A stretch of DNA of 64,000 nucleotides from Mycobacterium sp. SMC-8 (GTDB lineage Bacteria > Actinomycetota > Actinomycetes > Mycobacteriales > Mycobacteriaceae), in NCBI RefSeq assembly GCF_025263565.1, contig NZ_CP079865.1, positions 2,728,001-2,792,000 of the forward strand, read 5' to 3'. The notes under the pieces are model-generated. The model did not search any database. It was given only the letters and a program-made list of their open reading frames with translations, and was not told the origin of the DNA. The position numbers and the translations under genes are program-made. This document shows positions 36,219 to 46,413 of the stretch, piece after piece. Positions within the stretch are counted from its first letter, which is position 1, and the number at the start of each line of letters is the position of its first letter.

Positions 36219-37376
36219 TCAGGCGTTGACGGGCTGGGCGACCGCGACGGGAGAGCCGCTGCCGGCTGCCGCGATGGCGGCGTCCACCACACGCATGACA
36301 TGCAGTGCGGAGGCGAAGCTGGTGTCCATCGGCTGGTCGGCGAGGATGCAGCGAACGAAATGCTGGATCTCGGCGACGAATGCCTCGGCATACCCGGTGC
36401 CCACACCGCCACCGGGCATCGCGGCGACGTCGGAGAAGTAGGGGTGCGCAGGTCCGGCGAACACGCGACGCGGCCCGGACAGCGCGCCTGCGCCGTCGTC
36501 GATGTGGAGATGGAACTCGCCGGCGGAGATTGAGTCGAAACGGGCGTGGCCCGCTGAGCCGTGGACCTGAATGCCCAGTGAGTTCGGGATACCCGTGGCG
36601 ATGCGGTTGATGTGGATCTGCCCTACGGCCCCGTTCTCGAGTGCGACGGTGAGCAGCGCGATGTCGTCGGTGTCGACGACGCCGAAGTCGGAGGTGCCCG
36701 GGATCGGCCGCCGTGTGATGGCGGTCTGCATCGTCGACGAGATCACCCGGCGAACCGGCGCTATGACGTACTGCACGGTGTCGATGGCGTGGGTGCCGAT
36801 GTCGATGAGGGCGCCCGCGCCCGCGGTGTCCTTGGCGTAGCGCCAGCCGAAGGGCGCCTCGGGCGAGGAGCCGTAGTCGGCGTTGTACCACGCGGTGAAG
36901 CTGTGCACGTCGCCGATTGCGCCGTCGGCGACCGCGCCCTGGACGGCCGCCAGGCCCGGCAACCGGCGGAACGAGAACCCGACACCCGTCACCGCGGATG
37001 ACTGGTCGGCCGCCGCCGCCAGCGGCGCCGCTTCGGTGGCGCTGCGCCCGATGGGCTTCTCGGTGAGGACGTGCTTGCCAGACGCCAGGATCGCGGGCAA
37101 CACGTCGGCGTGAACGCTGTTGGGCAGTGCCACGCTCACGGCGTCGATGGTCGAGTCGGCGAGCGCGGACTGCAGGTCCGCCGAGGCGGTGCGGTAGCCG
37201 TAGCGGTCGGCAGTTTTCTGGGCGAGGCCCACGTTGGGGTCGACGACGACGGCCAGGTCGACGTCGACGTGGTCGAGGCCGGCAGCCATCGACACGTTGC
37301 GCCATCCGAAGGCGTGGGCCTGTCCTGCGGCGCCCGCACCGACGAGGGCGACGCGCAAAATGCGTCGTGCAGTCAT
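36219..37376 (-). CDS. Gfo/Idh/MocA family oxidoreductase, first operon gene
   Basis: A 385-residue dehydrogenase with LRVALVGAGAAGQAHAFGWRNV at the N-terminus, TEKPIGRS (lysine near 108) and the GTHAIDTVQYVI catalytic-His segment. It is the first gene of the leftward polyol operon and has a LacI-type operator 19 bp upstream. ATG 37376 is used because the extra upstream open frame crosses that operator. Substrate not determinable; probably an inositol or sugar derivative. Confidence 0.88.
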   Translation of the reverse strand: MTARRILRVALVGAGAAGQAHAFGWRNVSMAAGLDHVDVDLAVVVDPNVGLAQKTADRYGYRTASADLQSALADSTIDAVSVALPNSVHADVLPAILASGKHVLTEKPIGRSATEAAPLAAAADQSSAVTGVGFSFRRLPGLAAVQGAVADGAIGDVHSFTAWYNADYGSSPEAPFGWRYAKDTAGAGALIDIGTHAIDTVQYVIAPVRRVISSTMQTAITRRPIPGTSDFGVVDTDDIALLTVALENGAVGQIHINRIATGIPNSLGIQVHGSAGHARFDSISAGEFHLHIDDGAGALSGPRRVFAGPAHPYFSDVAAMPGGGVGTGYAEAFVAEIQHFVRCILADQPMDTSFASALHVMRVVDAAIAAAGSGSPVAVAQPVNA

Positions 37377-37394
37377 CTGATTCGCTTTCTCTAG

Positions 37395-37410
37395 TTTGGA
37401 GCGTTCCAAA
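37395..37410. promoter_or_regulatory. LacI-type operator, polyol operon side
   Basis: TTTGGA-GCGT-TCCAAA is a 16-bp palindrome centred on CG, the hallmark of LacI-family sites. It lies 19 bp before the start of the first operon gene and shares the 10-mer GAACGCTCCA (on the other strand) with a second site next to the regulator gene. Confidence 0.8.
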
Positions 37411-37541
37411 GCCTGAATGTAGTGCACGTCACACAACTGTGTCAACATCTCGAACGCCTCTGAACTGGCCAATTATTGGATTGGTGGCGTGTCAACTCGA
37501 CGCGGGGCTCTCAAGCATAGGTAGGCTGCGGTACTCTCTAG

Positions 37542-37557
37542 CTTAGAACGCTCCATA
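37542..37557. promoter_or_regulatory. LacI-type operator, regulator side
   Basis: CTTAGAACGCTCCATA resembles the reverse complement of the first site (13 of 16 positions) and keeps the central GAACGCTCCA. It overlaps a possible -10 CATACT (37554-37559) of the regulator gene, so binding would repress it. About 147 bp separate the two site centres, which would allow DNA looping. Confidence 0.7.
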
Positions 37558-37577
37558 CTGTGAACTGGGACATCGAT

Positions 37578-38621
37578 ATGACGAAGCAGGACGGCGCCGC
37601 GGTCAACGGTGGGAGTCAACGAGGTCGTCCGACGATCTTCGACGTCGCCGAGCGTGCCGGGGTCTCCAAATCACTGGTGTCGTTGGTGCTCCGCAACGGC
37701 GACAACGTCACGGCCGCGAAGCGCGCCGCAGTGCTCGCGGCCGTCGAAGAGCTCGGGTACAAGCCCAACCGCGCCGCGCGGTCGTTGGTCTCGCAGCGGA
37801 CATTCACGGTGGGAGCCGTGGTCAGCGATCTGCACAACACGTGGTACATCGATCTGCTGGCATCCGTCAGGGCCGAGCTCACCGCCAATGGGCTGAACTT
37901 GTTCCTTGCCGAGGATCAGCAGATCGAAACCGACGCATCGGTTCTCGACGCATTTGTCGATGCCGGCGTGGACGGGCTGCTGTGTCTGGGCACGCTGCCC
38001 GCGACTGACCAACTTCTGCGGACCGCGCAATCGCTCCCTACGGTCGTCGCATCGGGTCGGGAACCCGATCTGCCGACGGTCGACGTCGTCACCGGCGACG
38101 ACTTCGAAGGCGCGGTAAAGGCCGTGGCACATCTGGTTGAGCGGGGCCATCGACGGATCGCGCACCTCGGCGGTACGGGCCGGGCTGCCGAACTGCGCAT
38201 TCAGGGCTATCGAGATGCTATGCAGCGCAACGGTATCGGCGATGAAATCCGGGTGGAGATCAGTGATCGCAGCGAAGACGGCGACCGCCGAGCGGCGCGC
38301 GCTCTGCTTGCGCCGACGGGGCGCCCGACGGCAATCTTCGCCAACAACGACTACGCGGCTGTCATCGCGATGTCAGAGGCACGAGAGATCGGGCTCGCGG
38401 TTCCCGACGACCTGAGCGTCGTCGGCTACGACAACAGTTACCTGGCGCAACTCGGATACATCGGGTTGACCACGGTCGACAACAACTACACCGAAATGGG
38501 CAGATTGGCGGTCTCGCGGCTCATCCGGCGGATCGAGACCCCGACCGCCCCACGCACCGTCACTCTGTTGGACCCGGCCATGGCATCGCGCACGACTGTG
38601 GCTGAGCCGCGCGACATTTGA
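37578..38621 (+). CDS. LacI-family transcriptional regulator
   Basis: The 347-residue protein has the LacI DNA-binding head PTIFDVAERAGVSKSLVSLV and hinge helix region PNRAARSLVSQRT, then a periplasmic-binding-like effector domain (VDGLLCLGTLPATDQLL; IFANNDYAAVIAM; VVGYDNSYLAQ). It is divergent from the polyol operon with matching operators at both ends of the gap, so it most likely represses the operon and itself, released by a sugar or cyclitol. ATG 37578 is used; an in-frame GTG at 37560 is equally possible. Confidence 0.92.
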   Translation: MTKQDGAAVNGGSQRGRPTIFDVAERAGVSKSLVSLVLRNGDNVTAAKRAAVLAAVEELGYKPNRAARSLVSQRTFTVGAVVSDLHNTWYIDLLASVRAELTANGLNLFLAEDQQIETDASVLDAFVDAGVDGLLCLGTLPATDQLLRTAQSLPTVVASGREPDLPTVDVVTGDDFEGAVKAVAHLVERGHRRIAHLGGTGRAAELRIQGYRDAMQRNGIGDEIRVEISDRSEDGDRRAARALLAPTGRPTAIFANNDYAAVIAMSEAREIGLAVPDDLSVVGYDNSYLAQLGYIGLTTVDNNYTEMGRLAVSRLIRRIETPTAPRTVTLLDPAMASRTTVAEPRDI

Positions 38622-38643
38622 GAAGGCAGCCAGGCGGCGACAG

Positions 38644-39561
38644 TTACTGAGCCAAAGTCGCGCTGACGTAGACGATCTCGCCGAGTGGGTCAGTGTCCTC
38701 GGCGCCCGCCGGCACGGTTCGGCCGTAGCGCTCGAACAGCTCGAGGCGAGGAGCGCCGGTGACGGTCCAGCCCTTACCGCTCAGATATTCCATGACGTGG
38801 CTGCGGGCACCGGCGTACACCAGCGACGGCATGTCGAGATCGAGACCGTAGTCGCGCAACGGTTCGGAGAGCGCGCTCGCCTTGGCCGCGTCGAAATCGA
38901 TGATGCCGGGCGCGTATTCGGTGGTGATCGTGCTACCCGGCGCGGACAGCGCGGTGATCCGGTCGAACAACGCGTCCTGGGCTTCGGGCGGTAGGTAGAT
39001 GAGCAGCCCCTCGGCCAGCCACGCGGTGGGCTGTGACGAGTCGAACCCGGCTTCCCGCAACGCCGCGGGCCAGTCCTCGCGAAGGTCGATCGCCACGGGC
39101 CGATGGATCGCCGTCGGCGCAGCGCCGAGACCGTTCAATGTCTGAGTCTTGAACGCGATCACCTTCGGCTGGTCGAGCTCGTAGACGACGGTGCCCGCCG
39201 GCCACGCCAGTCGGTAGGCGCGGGCATCCAGCCCGGAGGCCAGGATCACGACCTGCGCGACACCGGCGGCTGTCGCCGCCACGCAACAGTCGTCGAAGAA
39301 CTTGGTGCGCACCGCCATTCCGTCGATCATCGCCTGCGCACGCTCTGCCGAACTGTCGGGGAACTGCGACAGGTCGATCTCACCGTCGAGCAGCTTCGTG
39401 AAGAACTCGATGCCGACGGCCCGAACCAGAGGTTCGGCGAACGGGTCGTTGATCAGCGGGTCGGGATCGGCACTGGCCGCCGCCCGGCCGGTCGCGACCA
39501 GCGTCGCCGTCGCTCCCACGCTGGAGGCCAGATCCCAGGAATCGTCTGCGGTGCGCGCCAT
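38644..39561 (-). CDS. Class I SAM-dependent methyltransferase (TIGR00027 family), copy 1
   Basis: A 305-residue paralog of the mycobacterial methyltransferase family that starts [20 protein letters not shown]. The SAM-binding motif is [19 protein letters not shown] (near residue 95) and the post-I acidic motif [14 protein letters not shown] follows; [24 protein letters not shown] is the family's core. Substrates are unknown, with O-methylation of lipids or polyketides often suggested. It is the last of four tandem copies; the next gene starts 6 bp away. Confidence 0.92.
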   Translation of the reverse strand: MARTADDSWDLASSVGATATLVATGRAAASADPDPLINDPFAEPLVRAVGIEFFTKLLDGEIDLSQFPDSSAERAQAMIDGMAVRTKFFDDCCVAATAAGVAQVVILASGLDARAYRLAWPAGTVVYELDQPKVIAFKTQTLNGLGAAPTAIHRPVAIDLREDWPAALREAGFDSSQPTAWLAEGLLIYLPPEAQDALFDRITALSAPGSTITTEYAPGIIDFDAAKASALSEPLRDYGLDLDMPSLVYAGARSHVMEYLSGKGWTVTGAPRLELFERYGRTVPAGAEDTDPLGEIVYVSATLAQ

Positions 39562-39566
39562 GGGTT

Positions 39567-40478
39567 CTATCCCAACGTCGCTGTGAGGTAACCGGAATCG
39601 CCGACCATCGCGCGCAGCGCGTCGTCGACGGGCTCAAAACCGTTCTGGACGTAGGCCTGCGAGCTCGTCAGTACCTCCGTCTGCCAACCCTGCGCGCGCA
39701 GGTGGTCGCCGGCGCTCGCGCGGGGTCCGTTGTAGAACAGCTCCTCGAGGTTGATGTCGCTGCCGTGCCTGCGGGCGCGCGCGGTCATCGCCTTGGCCCA
39801 GTCGCCGGTCATCGCCTTGATGTCCATGTGCTCAGTGGCCAGCCGGCTGCCGGGCGCGCTGAGATCCGAGATGTTGTCCAGCAGCCGGTCCTGCGCCTCG
39901 GGCGGCAGGTAGATGAGCAGCCCCTCGGCGATCCACGCCGTCGGAGTCGACCGGTCGAAACCCGTCTCGTGCAACGCTTTCGGCCAATCCTCGCGAAGAT
40001 CGATCCCGACGGTCCTACGGTCGGTGGTGGGCGCTGCGCCGGCATCGTCGAGGACCCGGGTCTTGAACTCGATGACGGACGGCTGGTCGATCTCGTAGAC
40101 GACGGTGCCCGCGGGCCAGGCCAGCCGGTAGGCCCTGGTGTCGAGCCCCGAGGCCAGGATGACGGCCTGGCGGATACCGGCGGCGCCCGCGTCGGTGAAG
40201 AAGTCGTCGAAGAAGCGGGTGCGCACCGCGATGTGGCTCTTCATCTGGTCGGCGCCGAACAGCGGATCATCGTCGGCGCCGACCGTGAAGTCGATCTCGC
40301 CCGTGGCGACCTTGACGAAGTGCGGGATGCCGACGGCCTCGACGAGGAGCTCGGCATACGGGTCGTGGATCAGCGGGTCGGGAGCTCGGCTCGCGAACGC
40401 CCGGGACGCGGCCACCGACGTTGCGGTGGCGCCGACGCTCGAGGTCAGATCCCAGGTGTCCCCATCAGTGCGTGTCAT
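39567..40478 (-). CDS. Class I SAM-dependent methyltransferase (TIGR00027 family), copy 2
   Basis: The 303-residue product shares the family frame with copy 1: [20 protein letters not shown] at the N-terminus, [34 protein letters not shown] and [24 protein letters not shown]. It differs mainly in the C-terminal 50 residues. Its ATG lies inside the 3' end of the broken copy 3. Copies 1, 2 and 4 look intact. Confidence 0.92.
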   Translation of the reverse strand: MTRTDGDTWDLTSSVGATATSVAASRAFASRAPDPLIHDPYAELLVEAVGIPHFVKVATGEIDFTVGADDDPLFGADQMKSHIAVRTRFFDDFFTDAGAAGIRQAVILASGLDTRAYRLAWPAGTVVYEIDQPSVIEFKTRVLDDAGAAPTTDRRTVGIDLREDWPKALHETGFDRSTPTAWIAEGLLIYLPPEAQDRLLDNISDLSAPGSRLATEHMDIKAMTGDWAKAMTARARRHGSDINLEELFYNGPRASAGDHLRAQGWQTEVLTSSQAYVQNGFEPVDDALRAMVGDSGYLTATLG

Positions 40479-41341
40479 GAGAGTTCCTTTCGGGGAGGTC
40501 TGCGGTAAGCGCTATCGAATCACGCAGCGCGGCAAGGCGTTCGGGGGCGTGGAACTTGCGGCCGTACTTCGCGAAAACGTCGGGCCGCGGTGTGGAACAG
40601 GCTCGCCACGTCGAGATCCAGACCTTGGTCCTGAAACTGATCGCGCAGGCCCCAGCCGCGTTCGCCGATGCTCGCCCCGGCATCGGGGTGGTACTCGGTG
40701 GCCAGCCTGCTACCCGGCGCGCTCAGGTGGGTGATCTCGTCGAACAGCCGGTCCTGCGCATCCGGCGGCAGATAGACGAGCAGCCCCTCGGCGATCCACG
40801 CGGTCGGCACGTCCGCGTCGAAGCCGGCCTCGCGCAACGCGGCCGGCCAGTCGTCGCGCAGGTCGACCGCAACGGTGTGCAGTTGTGCAGCAGGCTGGGC
40901 GCCCAGTGCCGCCAGCGTCGCCGTCTTGAACTCGATGACGGCGGGCTGGTCGATCTCGAACACGGTGGTGCCCGTCGGCCAATCCAGCCGGTAGGCGCGG
41001 GAGTCCAGCCCCGACGCCAGGATGACGGCCTGCGTGATCTGTTGCGGCCCGGCTCCACACGCGTCGGCGAAGAAGTCGTCGAAGAACCGCGTCCGGACTG
41101 CCATCACGTCCGTCATTAACGAGGCTCCCCCGGAGTCGTCACCGGAGGCGTAGTCGATCTCTCCGGCGACGACCTTGGTGAAGAACTCGATCCCGACCGC
41201 GCGCACCAATGGTGCTGCATACGGGTCGTCAATCAGCGGCGCGGGTTCGCGGCTGGCGATGGCGCGCGCAGCGGCGACCATCGTCGCCGTCGCCCCGACG
41301 CTCGACGTAAGATCCCAGGAGTCGCCCTCGGTGCGTGCCAT
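40465..41341 (-). pseudogene. Class I SAM-dependent methyltransferase, copy 3, C-terminal deletion and frameshift
   Basis: The protein is intact from [16 protein letters not shown] through the SAM motif and [24 protein letters not shown] up to [13 protein letters not shown], then reads out of frame and ends at 40520. Another frame picks up with [29 protein letters not shown], the normal end of the family, running to 40465. Compared with copies 1 and 4 about 20 codons (the EYL..RGW segment) are missing at the joint near 40590-40600. A small deletion explains both the loss and the shift. The catalytic core remains, so a truncated product might still fold. Confidence 0.8.
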
Positions 41342-41353
41342 CTGCGGTCCCCT

Positions 41354-42280
41354 CTACTTGCTCGCGTTGACGTACCGCACGTCGCCGAAGCGCTCGTCGG
41401 GGCTCAACGACGTCAGGCCGTACCGGGTCAGCAGGTCGTTGGTGGGTGTCGCGTCCACGGTCCAGCCGCGGTCGCGCAGGTACTCGTCGACCTCCGCGCG
41501 ATCCCCGGTGAACACGAGGTCGGAGAAGTCGATGTCGAACCCGTGGGCCCGCCAGCGGTCGGTGGACTCCTTCATCTGCTCGCGCAGCTCGTCGTCGTCG
41601 ACGTCCTGATGAGTGGGCACGGCCTCGACCGCCAGCCGGCTGCCCGCCGGGCTCAGCTCGGTGATCGTGTCCAGCAGCCGGTCCTGCGCTTCCGGCGGCA
41701 GGTAGCCCAGCAGCCCCTCGGCGATCCACGCCGTCGGCGCGCTCGCATCGAAGCCGGCCTCGGCCAGCGCCGCGGGCCAGTCGTTGCGCAGATCGATGGC
41801 GACCGTCTTCAACGTCGTCGACGGGGCGGCGCCGAGGTCGGCCAGCGTCCGGGCCTTGAACTCCAGCACCTCGGGCTGGTCGATCTCGAACAGCGTCATG
41901 TCCTGCGGCCACGTCAGCCGGTAGGCGCGGGCGTCCAGGCCGGAGGCCAGGATGACGCCCTGCCGGACACCGGCGGCGATCGCGGCGGCGAAGAAGTCGT
42001 CGAAGAACCGGGTGCGGGCGGCCATGCCGTCGGCGAACCGGCTCATCCCGACGGGGGACTCGCCGCCGTCACGGGCGTCCAGTTCGGCCGTCGTCAGCTC
42101 ACCGGTGGCCAGACGGGTGAAGAAGTCGACCCCGACCGCGCGCACCAGCGGTTCGGCGAACGGATCGTCGATCACGGGCTGCTCGGCACGGGTGGCCACC
42201 GCGCGTGCGGCGGCGACCATCGTCGCGGTCGCACCCACGCTCGAGGCGAGGTCCCAGGTGTCGTTGTCGGTACGTGGCAT
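41354..42280 (-). CDS. Class I SAM-dependent methyltransferase (TIGR00027 family), copy 4
   Basis: A 308-residue protein of the same family: [77 protein letters not shown] and C-terminal [27 protein letters not shown]. First gene of the leftward array, with its upstream region shared with the divergent secY. M. tuberculosis has similar genes at this place before secY. Confidence 0.92.
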   Translation of the reverse strand: MPRTDNDTWDLASSVGATATMVAAARAVATRAEQPVIDDPFAEPLVRAVGVDFFTRLATGELTTAELDARDGGESPVGMSRFADGMAARTRFFDDFFAAAIAAGVRQGVILASGLDARAYRLTWPQDMTLFEIDQPEVLEFKARTLADLGAAPSTTLKTVAIDLRNDWPAALAEAGFDASAPTAWIAEGLLGYLPPEAQDRLLDTITELSPAGSRLAVEAVPTHQDVDDDELREQMKESTDRWRAHGFDIDFSDLVFTGDRAEVDEYLRDRGWTVDATPTNDLLTRYGLTSLSPDERFGDVRYVNASK

Positions 42281-42383
42281 GCGCGGAAATCCTGTTCCTA
42301 TTAATTAGCCAGGTTAATAACTGCTTTCGAATGTACGCCGATTCCGGGGCCGCCGGATTCGGGGCAACCAACCTGCAACTGTT

Positions 42384-42396
42384 AGTCTCGTAGACT
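42384..42396 (+). promoter_or_regulatory. Possible secY promoter -10 within an inverted repeat
   Basis: AGTCT-CGT-AGACT is a short inverted repeat whose right part gives TAGACT (42391-42396), acceptable as a -10. No good -35 is seen at 16-18 bp. It lies about 130 bp before the secY start in the 243-bp gap 42281-42523, which otherwise shows only the GGAGGAAAG ribosome-binding site of secY. Confidence 0.35.
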
Positions 42397-42523
42397 GTTT
42401 GAACGCGTGACTTGCGCAGGCTGTTCTGCCTGCTCGTGCCGTCGCGCCCACGCCTTAACCACGACGCTGGTTCCGCCAGCCACATGAGCACGCCGAGATC
42501 GACCGGCCGTGCAGGAGGAAAGA

Positions 42524-43861
42524 GTGCTCTCGGCTTTCATCTCATCACTGCGGACAGTCGATCTGAGGCGAAAGATCCTGTTCACGCTCGGCATCGTGAT
42601 CCTCTACCGGGTCGGCGCCTCGGTGCCGTCGCCGGGGGTGAACTACCCGAACGTGCAGCAGTGCATCGCCCAGGTCAGCGGCGGCGAGTCCGGACAGATC
42701 TACTCGCTGATCAACCTGTTCTCCGGCGGCGCGCTGCTGCAGCTGTCGGTGTTCGCGGTGGGCATCATGCCCTACATCACCGCGAGCATCATCGTGCAGC
42801 TGCTCGGCGTGGTGATCCCGCGCTTCGAGCAGCTGCGCAAAGAGGGGCAGGCAGGCCAGACGAAGCTCACTCAGTACACCCGCTACCTCGCGATCGCGCT
42901 GGCGATCCTGCAGGCGACCAGCATCGTGGCGCTGGCCGCCAACGGTGGGCTGCTGCAGGGTTGTGCGCTCGACATCATCGAGGGACAGAGCGAGGGCCTC
43001 AACATCGGCACCCTGGCCGTCATCGTCATCGTCATGACCGCCGGCGCGGCGCTGGTCATGTGGATGGGCGAGCTCGTCACCGAGCGCGGCGTCGGCAACG
43101 GCATGTCGCTGATCATCTTCGCCAGCATCGCGGCGTCGATCCCGGGTGAGGGCAAGAACATCCTGGACAGCCGCGGTGGCATGGTCTTCACGCTGGTGTG
43201 TCTCGCGGCCGTCGCGATCGTCGTCGGCGTGGTCTTCGTCGAGCAGGGTCAACGCCGTATCCCGGTCCAGTACGCCAAGCGCATGGTGGGCCGCAAGATG
43301 TACGGCGGCACGTCGACCTACCTGCCGTTGAAGGTCAACCAGGCCGGCGTCATCCCGGTCATCTTCGCGTCGTCGCTGATCTACATCCCGCACCTGATCA
43401 CCCAGCTGATCACCAGCGCCAGCGACACCCCGAGCACCGGGTGGTGGCAGACCTTCGTCGCTGAGTACCTGACCGACCCGAGCAGCCCGGTCTACATAGC
43501 GATCTACTTCGGCCTGATCGTGTTCTTCACCTACTTCTACGTGTCGATCACGTTCAACCCCGAGGAACGCGCCGACGAGATGAAGAAGTACGGCGGCTTC
43601 ATCCCCGGCATCCGCCCGGGCAAGCCGACCGCCGACTACCTGCGGTTCGTGCTGTCTCGCATTACGCTGCCGGGCTCGATTTACCTCGGCATCATCGCCG
43701 TGCTGCCGAACCTGTTCCTTGAGATCGGCAACACCGGTTCGGTGCAGAACCTGCCGTTCGGAGGTACCGCCGTCCTCATCGCCGTGGGCGTCGCGCTCGA
43801 CACCGTCAAGCAAATCGAAAGCCAGCTCATGCAGCGCAACTATGAAGGGTTCCTCAAGTGA
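42524..43861 (+). CDS. secY: Protein translocase subunit SecY
   Basis: The 445-residue product has ten membrane segments and SecY signatures [27 protein letters not shown] and, late, [23 protein letters not shown]. It forms the protein-conducting channel with SecE and SecG. GTG 42524 is chosen because AGGAGGAAAGA precedes it directly; an in-frame GTG 15 bp upstream lies before that site. In this genome secY-adk-map is split from the spc ribosomal genes by 15 kb. It overlaps adk as GTGA. Confidence 0.96.
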   Translation: MLSAFISSLRTVDLRRKILFTLGIVILYRVGASVPSPGVNYPNVQQCIAQVSGGESGQIYSLINLFSGGALLQLSVFAVGIMPYITASIIVQLLGVVIPRFEQLRKEGQAGQTKLTQYTRYLAIALAILQATSIVALAANGGLLQGCALDIIEGQSEGLNIGTLAVIVIVMTAGAALVMWMGELVTERGVGNGMSLIIFASIAASIPGEGKNILDSRGGMVFTLVCLAAVAIVVGVVFVEQGQRRIPVQYAKRMVGRKMYGGTSTYLPLKVNQAGVIPVIFASSLIYIPHLITQLITSASDTPSTGWWQTFVAEYLTDPSSPVYIAIYFGLIVFFTYFYVSITFNPEERADEMKKYGGFIPGIRPGKPTADYLRFVLSRITLPGSIYLGIIAVLPNLFLEIGNTGSVQNLPFGGTAVLIAVGVALDTVKQIESQLMQRNYEGFLK

Positions 43862-44403
43862 GAATCGTGTTGTTGGGACCGCCCGGCGCGGGCAAGGGTA
43901 CGCAGGCCGCGAAGCTGGCGGAGAAGCTCGGCATCCCGCACATCTCGACCGGCGATCTGTTCCGTCACAACATCAGCAACAACACCGAGCTGGGCATCGA
44001 GGCCAAGAAGTATCTCGACGCCGGAGACCTGGTCCCGGCCACGCTCACCAACGCGCTGGTCGACGACCGCCTCGACGACGAGGACGCCAAGCAGGGCTTC
44101 ATCCTCGACGGCTTCCCGCGCTCGGTGGAGCAGGCCAAGGCCCTTGCCGAGATGCTGGAGAAGCGCGGCCAGGCGCTCGACGCGGTGGTCGAGTTCCGGG
44201 TCCCGGAGGAGGAACTGGTCTCCCGTCTGAAGGGCCGCGGTCGCGCCGACGACACCGAGGACGTGATCCGCAACCGGTTCAAGGTCTACCGGGACGAGAC
44301 CGCGCCGCTGCTGGACTACTACTCCGCCGACCTCAAGACCGTCGACGCCGTCGGCGAGCTCGACAAGGTCTTCGAGCGGGCGCTCACCGCGCTCGGCCGC
44401 TGA
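43858..44403 (+). CDS. adk: Adenylate kinase
   Basis: The 181-residue short form starts with the P-loop [20 protein letters not shown] and has the NMP-binding region [20 protein letters not shown] and [15 protein letters not shown] in the lid. It converts ATP and AMP to two ADP. The lid lacks a zinc-finger insert, as in other actinobacteria. GTG start overlaps secY by 4 bp; map follows with no gap. Confidence 0.97.
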   Translation: MRIVLLGPPGAGKGTQAAKLAEKLGIPHISTGDLFRHNISNNTELGIEAKKYLDAGDLVPATLTNALVDDRLDDEDAKQGFILDGFPRSVEQAKALAEMLEKRGQALDAVVEFRVPEEELVSRLKGRGRADDTEDVIRNRFKVYRDETAPLLDYYSADLKTVDAVGELDKVFERALTALGR

Positions 44404-45201
44404 ATGGTCTCCATTCCCGGGCTCCGCAGCCGCAAGGTCGTTCCCCAGCGCACCGCCGGTGAGCTGGACGCGATGGCCGCCGCCGGCGCGCTGGTCGCCG
44501 CCGCCCTGCGCGCGGTGCGGGCCGCGGCCGCGCCGGGCGTGTCCACGCTCGAGCTCGACGCCGTCGCCGAATCAGTGATCCGGGACGGCGGAGGTGTTCC
44601 GTCCTTCCTCGGCTACCACGGCTTCCCGGCGTCGATCTGCGCGTCGGTGAACGACCGCGTGGTGCACGGCATCCCGACCGCTGACGAGAAGCTGGCCGCC
44701 GGGGATCTGGTGTCGATCGACTGCGGCGCCATCCTCGACGGCTGGCACGGCGACTCCGCGGTCACGTTCGGCGTCGGCGACGTCATCGCCGTCGACGATG
44801 CGCTGTCGGCCGCCACCCGGGAATCCATGGAGGCCGGCATCGCCGCCATGGTGCCGGGCAACCGGCTGACCGACGTCTCGCACGCGATCGAGCAGGGCAC
44901 CCGGGCCGCGGCGAAGCGGCACGGCCGCACGTTCGGCATCGTCGCCGGTTACGGCGGCCACGGCATTGGCCGCGAGATGCACATGGACCCGTTTTTGCCC
45001 AATGAGGGGTCACCGGGCCGCGGTCCGTACCTGGCCCCGGGCTCGGTGCTGGCCATCGAGCCGATGCTCACCCTCGGGACGAGCAAGACGATCGTGCTCG
45101 ACGACGGCTGGACCGTCGTCACCGCCGACGGCTCCCGCGCGGCACACTGGGAGCACACTGTCGCGGTCACCGACGACGGACCGAGGATTCTGACCGCCTG
45201 A
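44404..45201 (+). CDS. map: Methionine aminopeptidase, type I
   Basis: A 265-residue enzyme removing the N-terminal methionine. Metal ligands are visible in [19 protein letters not shown] (two Asp), [15 protein letters not shown] (His), AIEPMLTLG (Glu) and the final EHTVAVT (Glu). It begins at the base after the adk stop. M. tuberculosis has two map genes; this is the one of the secY-adk cluster. Confidence 0.96.
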   Translation: MVSIPGLRSRKVVPQRTAGELDAMAAAGALVAAALRAVRAAAAPGVSTLELDAVAESVIRDGGGVPSFLGYHGFPASICASVNDRVVHGIPTADEKLAAGDLVSIDCGAILDGWHGDSAVTFGVGDVIAVDDALSAATRESMEAGIAAMVPGNRLTDVSHAIEQGTRAAAKRHGRTFGIVAGYGGHGIGREMHMDPFLPNEGSPGRGPYLAPGSVLAIEPMLTLGTSKTIVLDDGWTVVTADGSRAAHWEHTVAVTDDGPRILTA

Positions 45202-45209
45202 GACCGGTC

Positions 45210-45237
45210 TGAACCGATCGTCCTCCGCCGTCGTGTC
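45210..45237 (+). promoter_or_regulatory. SigL-type promoter of sigL
   Basis: TGAACC (45210-45215) and CGTGTC (45232-45237) are separated by 16 bp, matching the SigL consensus reported for M. tuberculosis (TGAACC and CGTGTC). It lies 17 bp before the sigL start, which suggests autoactivation of sigL-rslA. Confidence 0.8.
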
Positions 45238-45253
45238 GTAGACGGAGGACGTG

Positions 45254-45763
45254 ATGGACGATCCGGCGACGATGCGGGCGCTCTACGACGAGCATGCGGC
45301 CGCGCTCTGGAGTTACGCGCTGCGGCTGACCGGTGATCGGGCCAGGGCCGAGGACATCGTGCAGGAGACGCTGCTGAGGGCGTGGCGCCACCCCGAGGTC
45401 ACCGCCGACGCCGACCGCTCGGCGCGGGCCTGGCTGTTCACCGTCGCGCGCAACATGATCATCGACGAACACCGCAGCGCCCGGTCCCGTCACGAGACCG
45501 GGATGCCCGACGTCGAGTATGTCGCCGACCGGGCCTCACCCGACGAGTCGGACACCACGCTGAACCGGATGTTGCTGCGCACCGCGCTGGGCAGGCTGTC
45601 CGACGAACACCGGGCCGTCGTGCGGCGGGCCTACTACCAGGGCTGGACCACGGGACAGATCGCCGCGGACCTGAGGATCCCGGAGGGCACCGTGAAGTCC
45701 CGGCTGCACTACGCAGTCCGCGCGCTGCGGCTCGGACTGCAGGAGATGGGGGTGACGCCGTGA
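45254..45763 (+). CDS. sigL: ECF sigma factor SigL
   Basis: The 169-residue protein has sigma region 2 (ALWSYALRLTGDRARAEDIVQETLLRAWRHPE) and region 4 (YYQGWTTGQIAADLRIPEGTVKSRLHYAVRALRL). The location after map, the downstream zinc anti-sigma gene and the TGAACC promoter all match SigL of M. tuberculosis, which controls polyketide and thiol-related exported functions. ATG 45254 is 5 bp from GGAGG; GTG 45251 is an alternative. It overlaps rslA as GTGA. Confidence 0.92.
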   Translation: MDDPATMRALYDEHAAALWSYALRLTGDRARAEDIVQETLLRAWRHPEVTADADRSARAWLFTVARNMIIDEHRSARSRHETGMPDVEYVADRASPDESDTTLNRMLLRTALGRLSDEHRAVVRRAYYQGWTTGQIAADLRIPEGTVKSRLHYAVRALRLGLQEMGVTP

Positions 45764-46383
45764 TGCAGGACCGCTACCTGACCTGGGACGCCGCGTATGT
45801 ACTGGGCGCGCTGGACGGCGACGAACGTCGCGAGTACGAACACCACCTGGCCGGCTGTCGGCACTGCCGCTCGGCGGTCACCGAGATCAGCGACATGCCG
45901 AAGATGCTGGCCGGGCTGGAGATTGACGACGTCACCGCGATCGAGCGCGCCGCGGTGCGGCACCGCCGCACCCGGTGGCTCACCACGGCCGCCGTCGGGG
46001 TGGCCGCGGCGGCGCTGGCCGTCGCGCTGGTGCTCGCGATCCGGCCGCAGGCCGATCAGACCGTCGCGCAGATGCAGGAGATGACCAAGGTCGCCGAGAC
46101 GCCGATCAACGCGAGCATCGCGCTCGAAGGCTACGGATGGGGCACCCGCATCGACATGGCCTGTTCGTACGGGGACTGGGGACGCCGGGACGCGCCCCCA
46201 CAGAACCTCGGCATGGTGGTGATCGGCCACGACGGGAGCCGCAGCGAGATCGCCACCTGGCTGGGCGTCTCGGGTGCCACCGCGCTGCCCAGCGCCACCA
46301 CCCCGATGGCCGTCACGCAGATCGCGGCCGTGCAATTGGTGTCGGCGGCCGACGGGACGGTGCTGCTGGAACGGCGGTTGTGA
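45760..46383 (+). CDS. rslA: Anti-sigma-L factor RslA
   Basis: About 207 residues. The N-terminal zinc-containing anti-sigma domain has HHLAGCRHCRSAV, the H-x3-C-x2-C motif that releases sigma when oxidised. A single TM helix (LTTAAVGVAAAALAVALVLAI) near residue 75 is followed by an extracytoplasmic domain with GYGWGTRIDMACSYGDWG. It holds SigL at the membrane. GTG 45760 overlaps sigL; ATG 45763 is next in frame and could be the start. Confidence 0.9.
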   Translation: MMQDRYLTWDAAYVLGALDGDERREYEHHLAGCRHCRSAVTEISDMPKMLAGLEIDDVTAIERAAVRHRRTRWLTTAAVGVAAAALAVALVLAIRPQADQTVAQMQEMTKVAETPINASIALEGYGWGTRIDMACSYGDWGRRDAPPQNLGMVVIGHDGSRSEIATWLGVSGATALPSATTPMAVTQIAAVQLVSAADGTVLLERRL

Positions 46384-46413
46384 CCCGGTGCGCGCCGTGC
46401 GGTAAGAAGAGGC

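Noticed and set aside
36184..37305. N-terminal extension of the TIM-barrel isomerase to 690 residues
   Set aside because: The extra part lies opposite in frame to a true dehydrogenase gene and has no barrel pattern.
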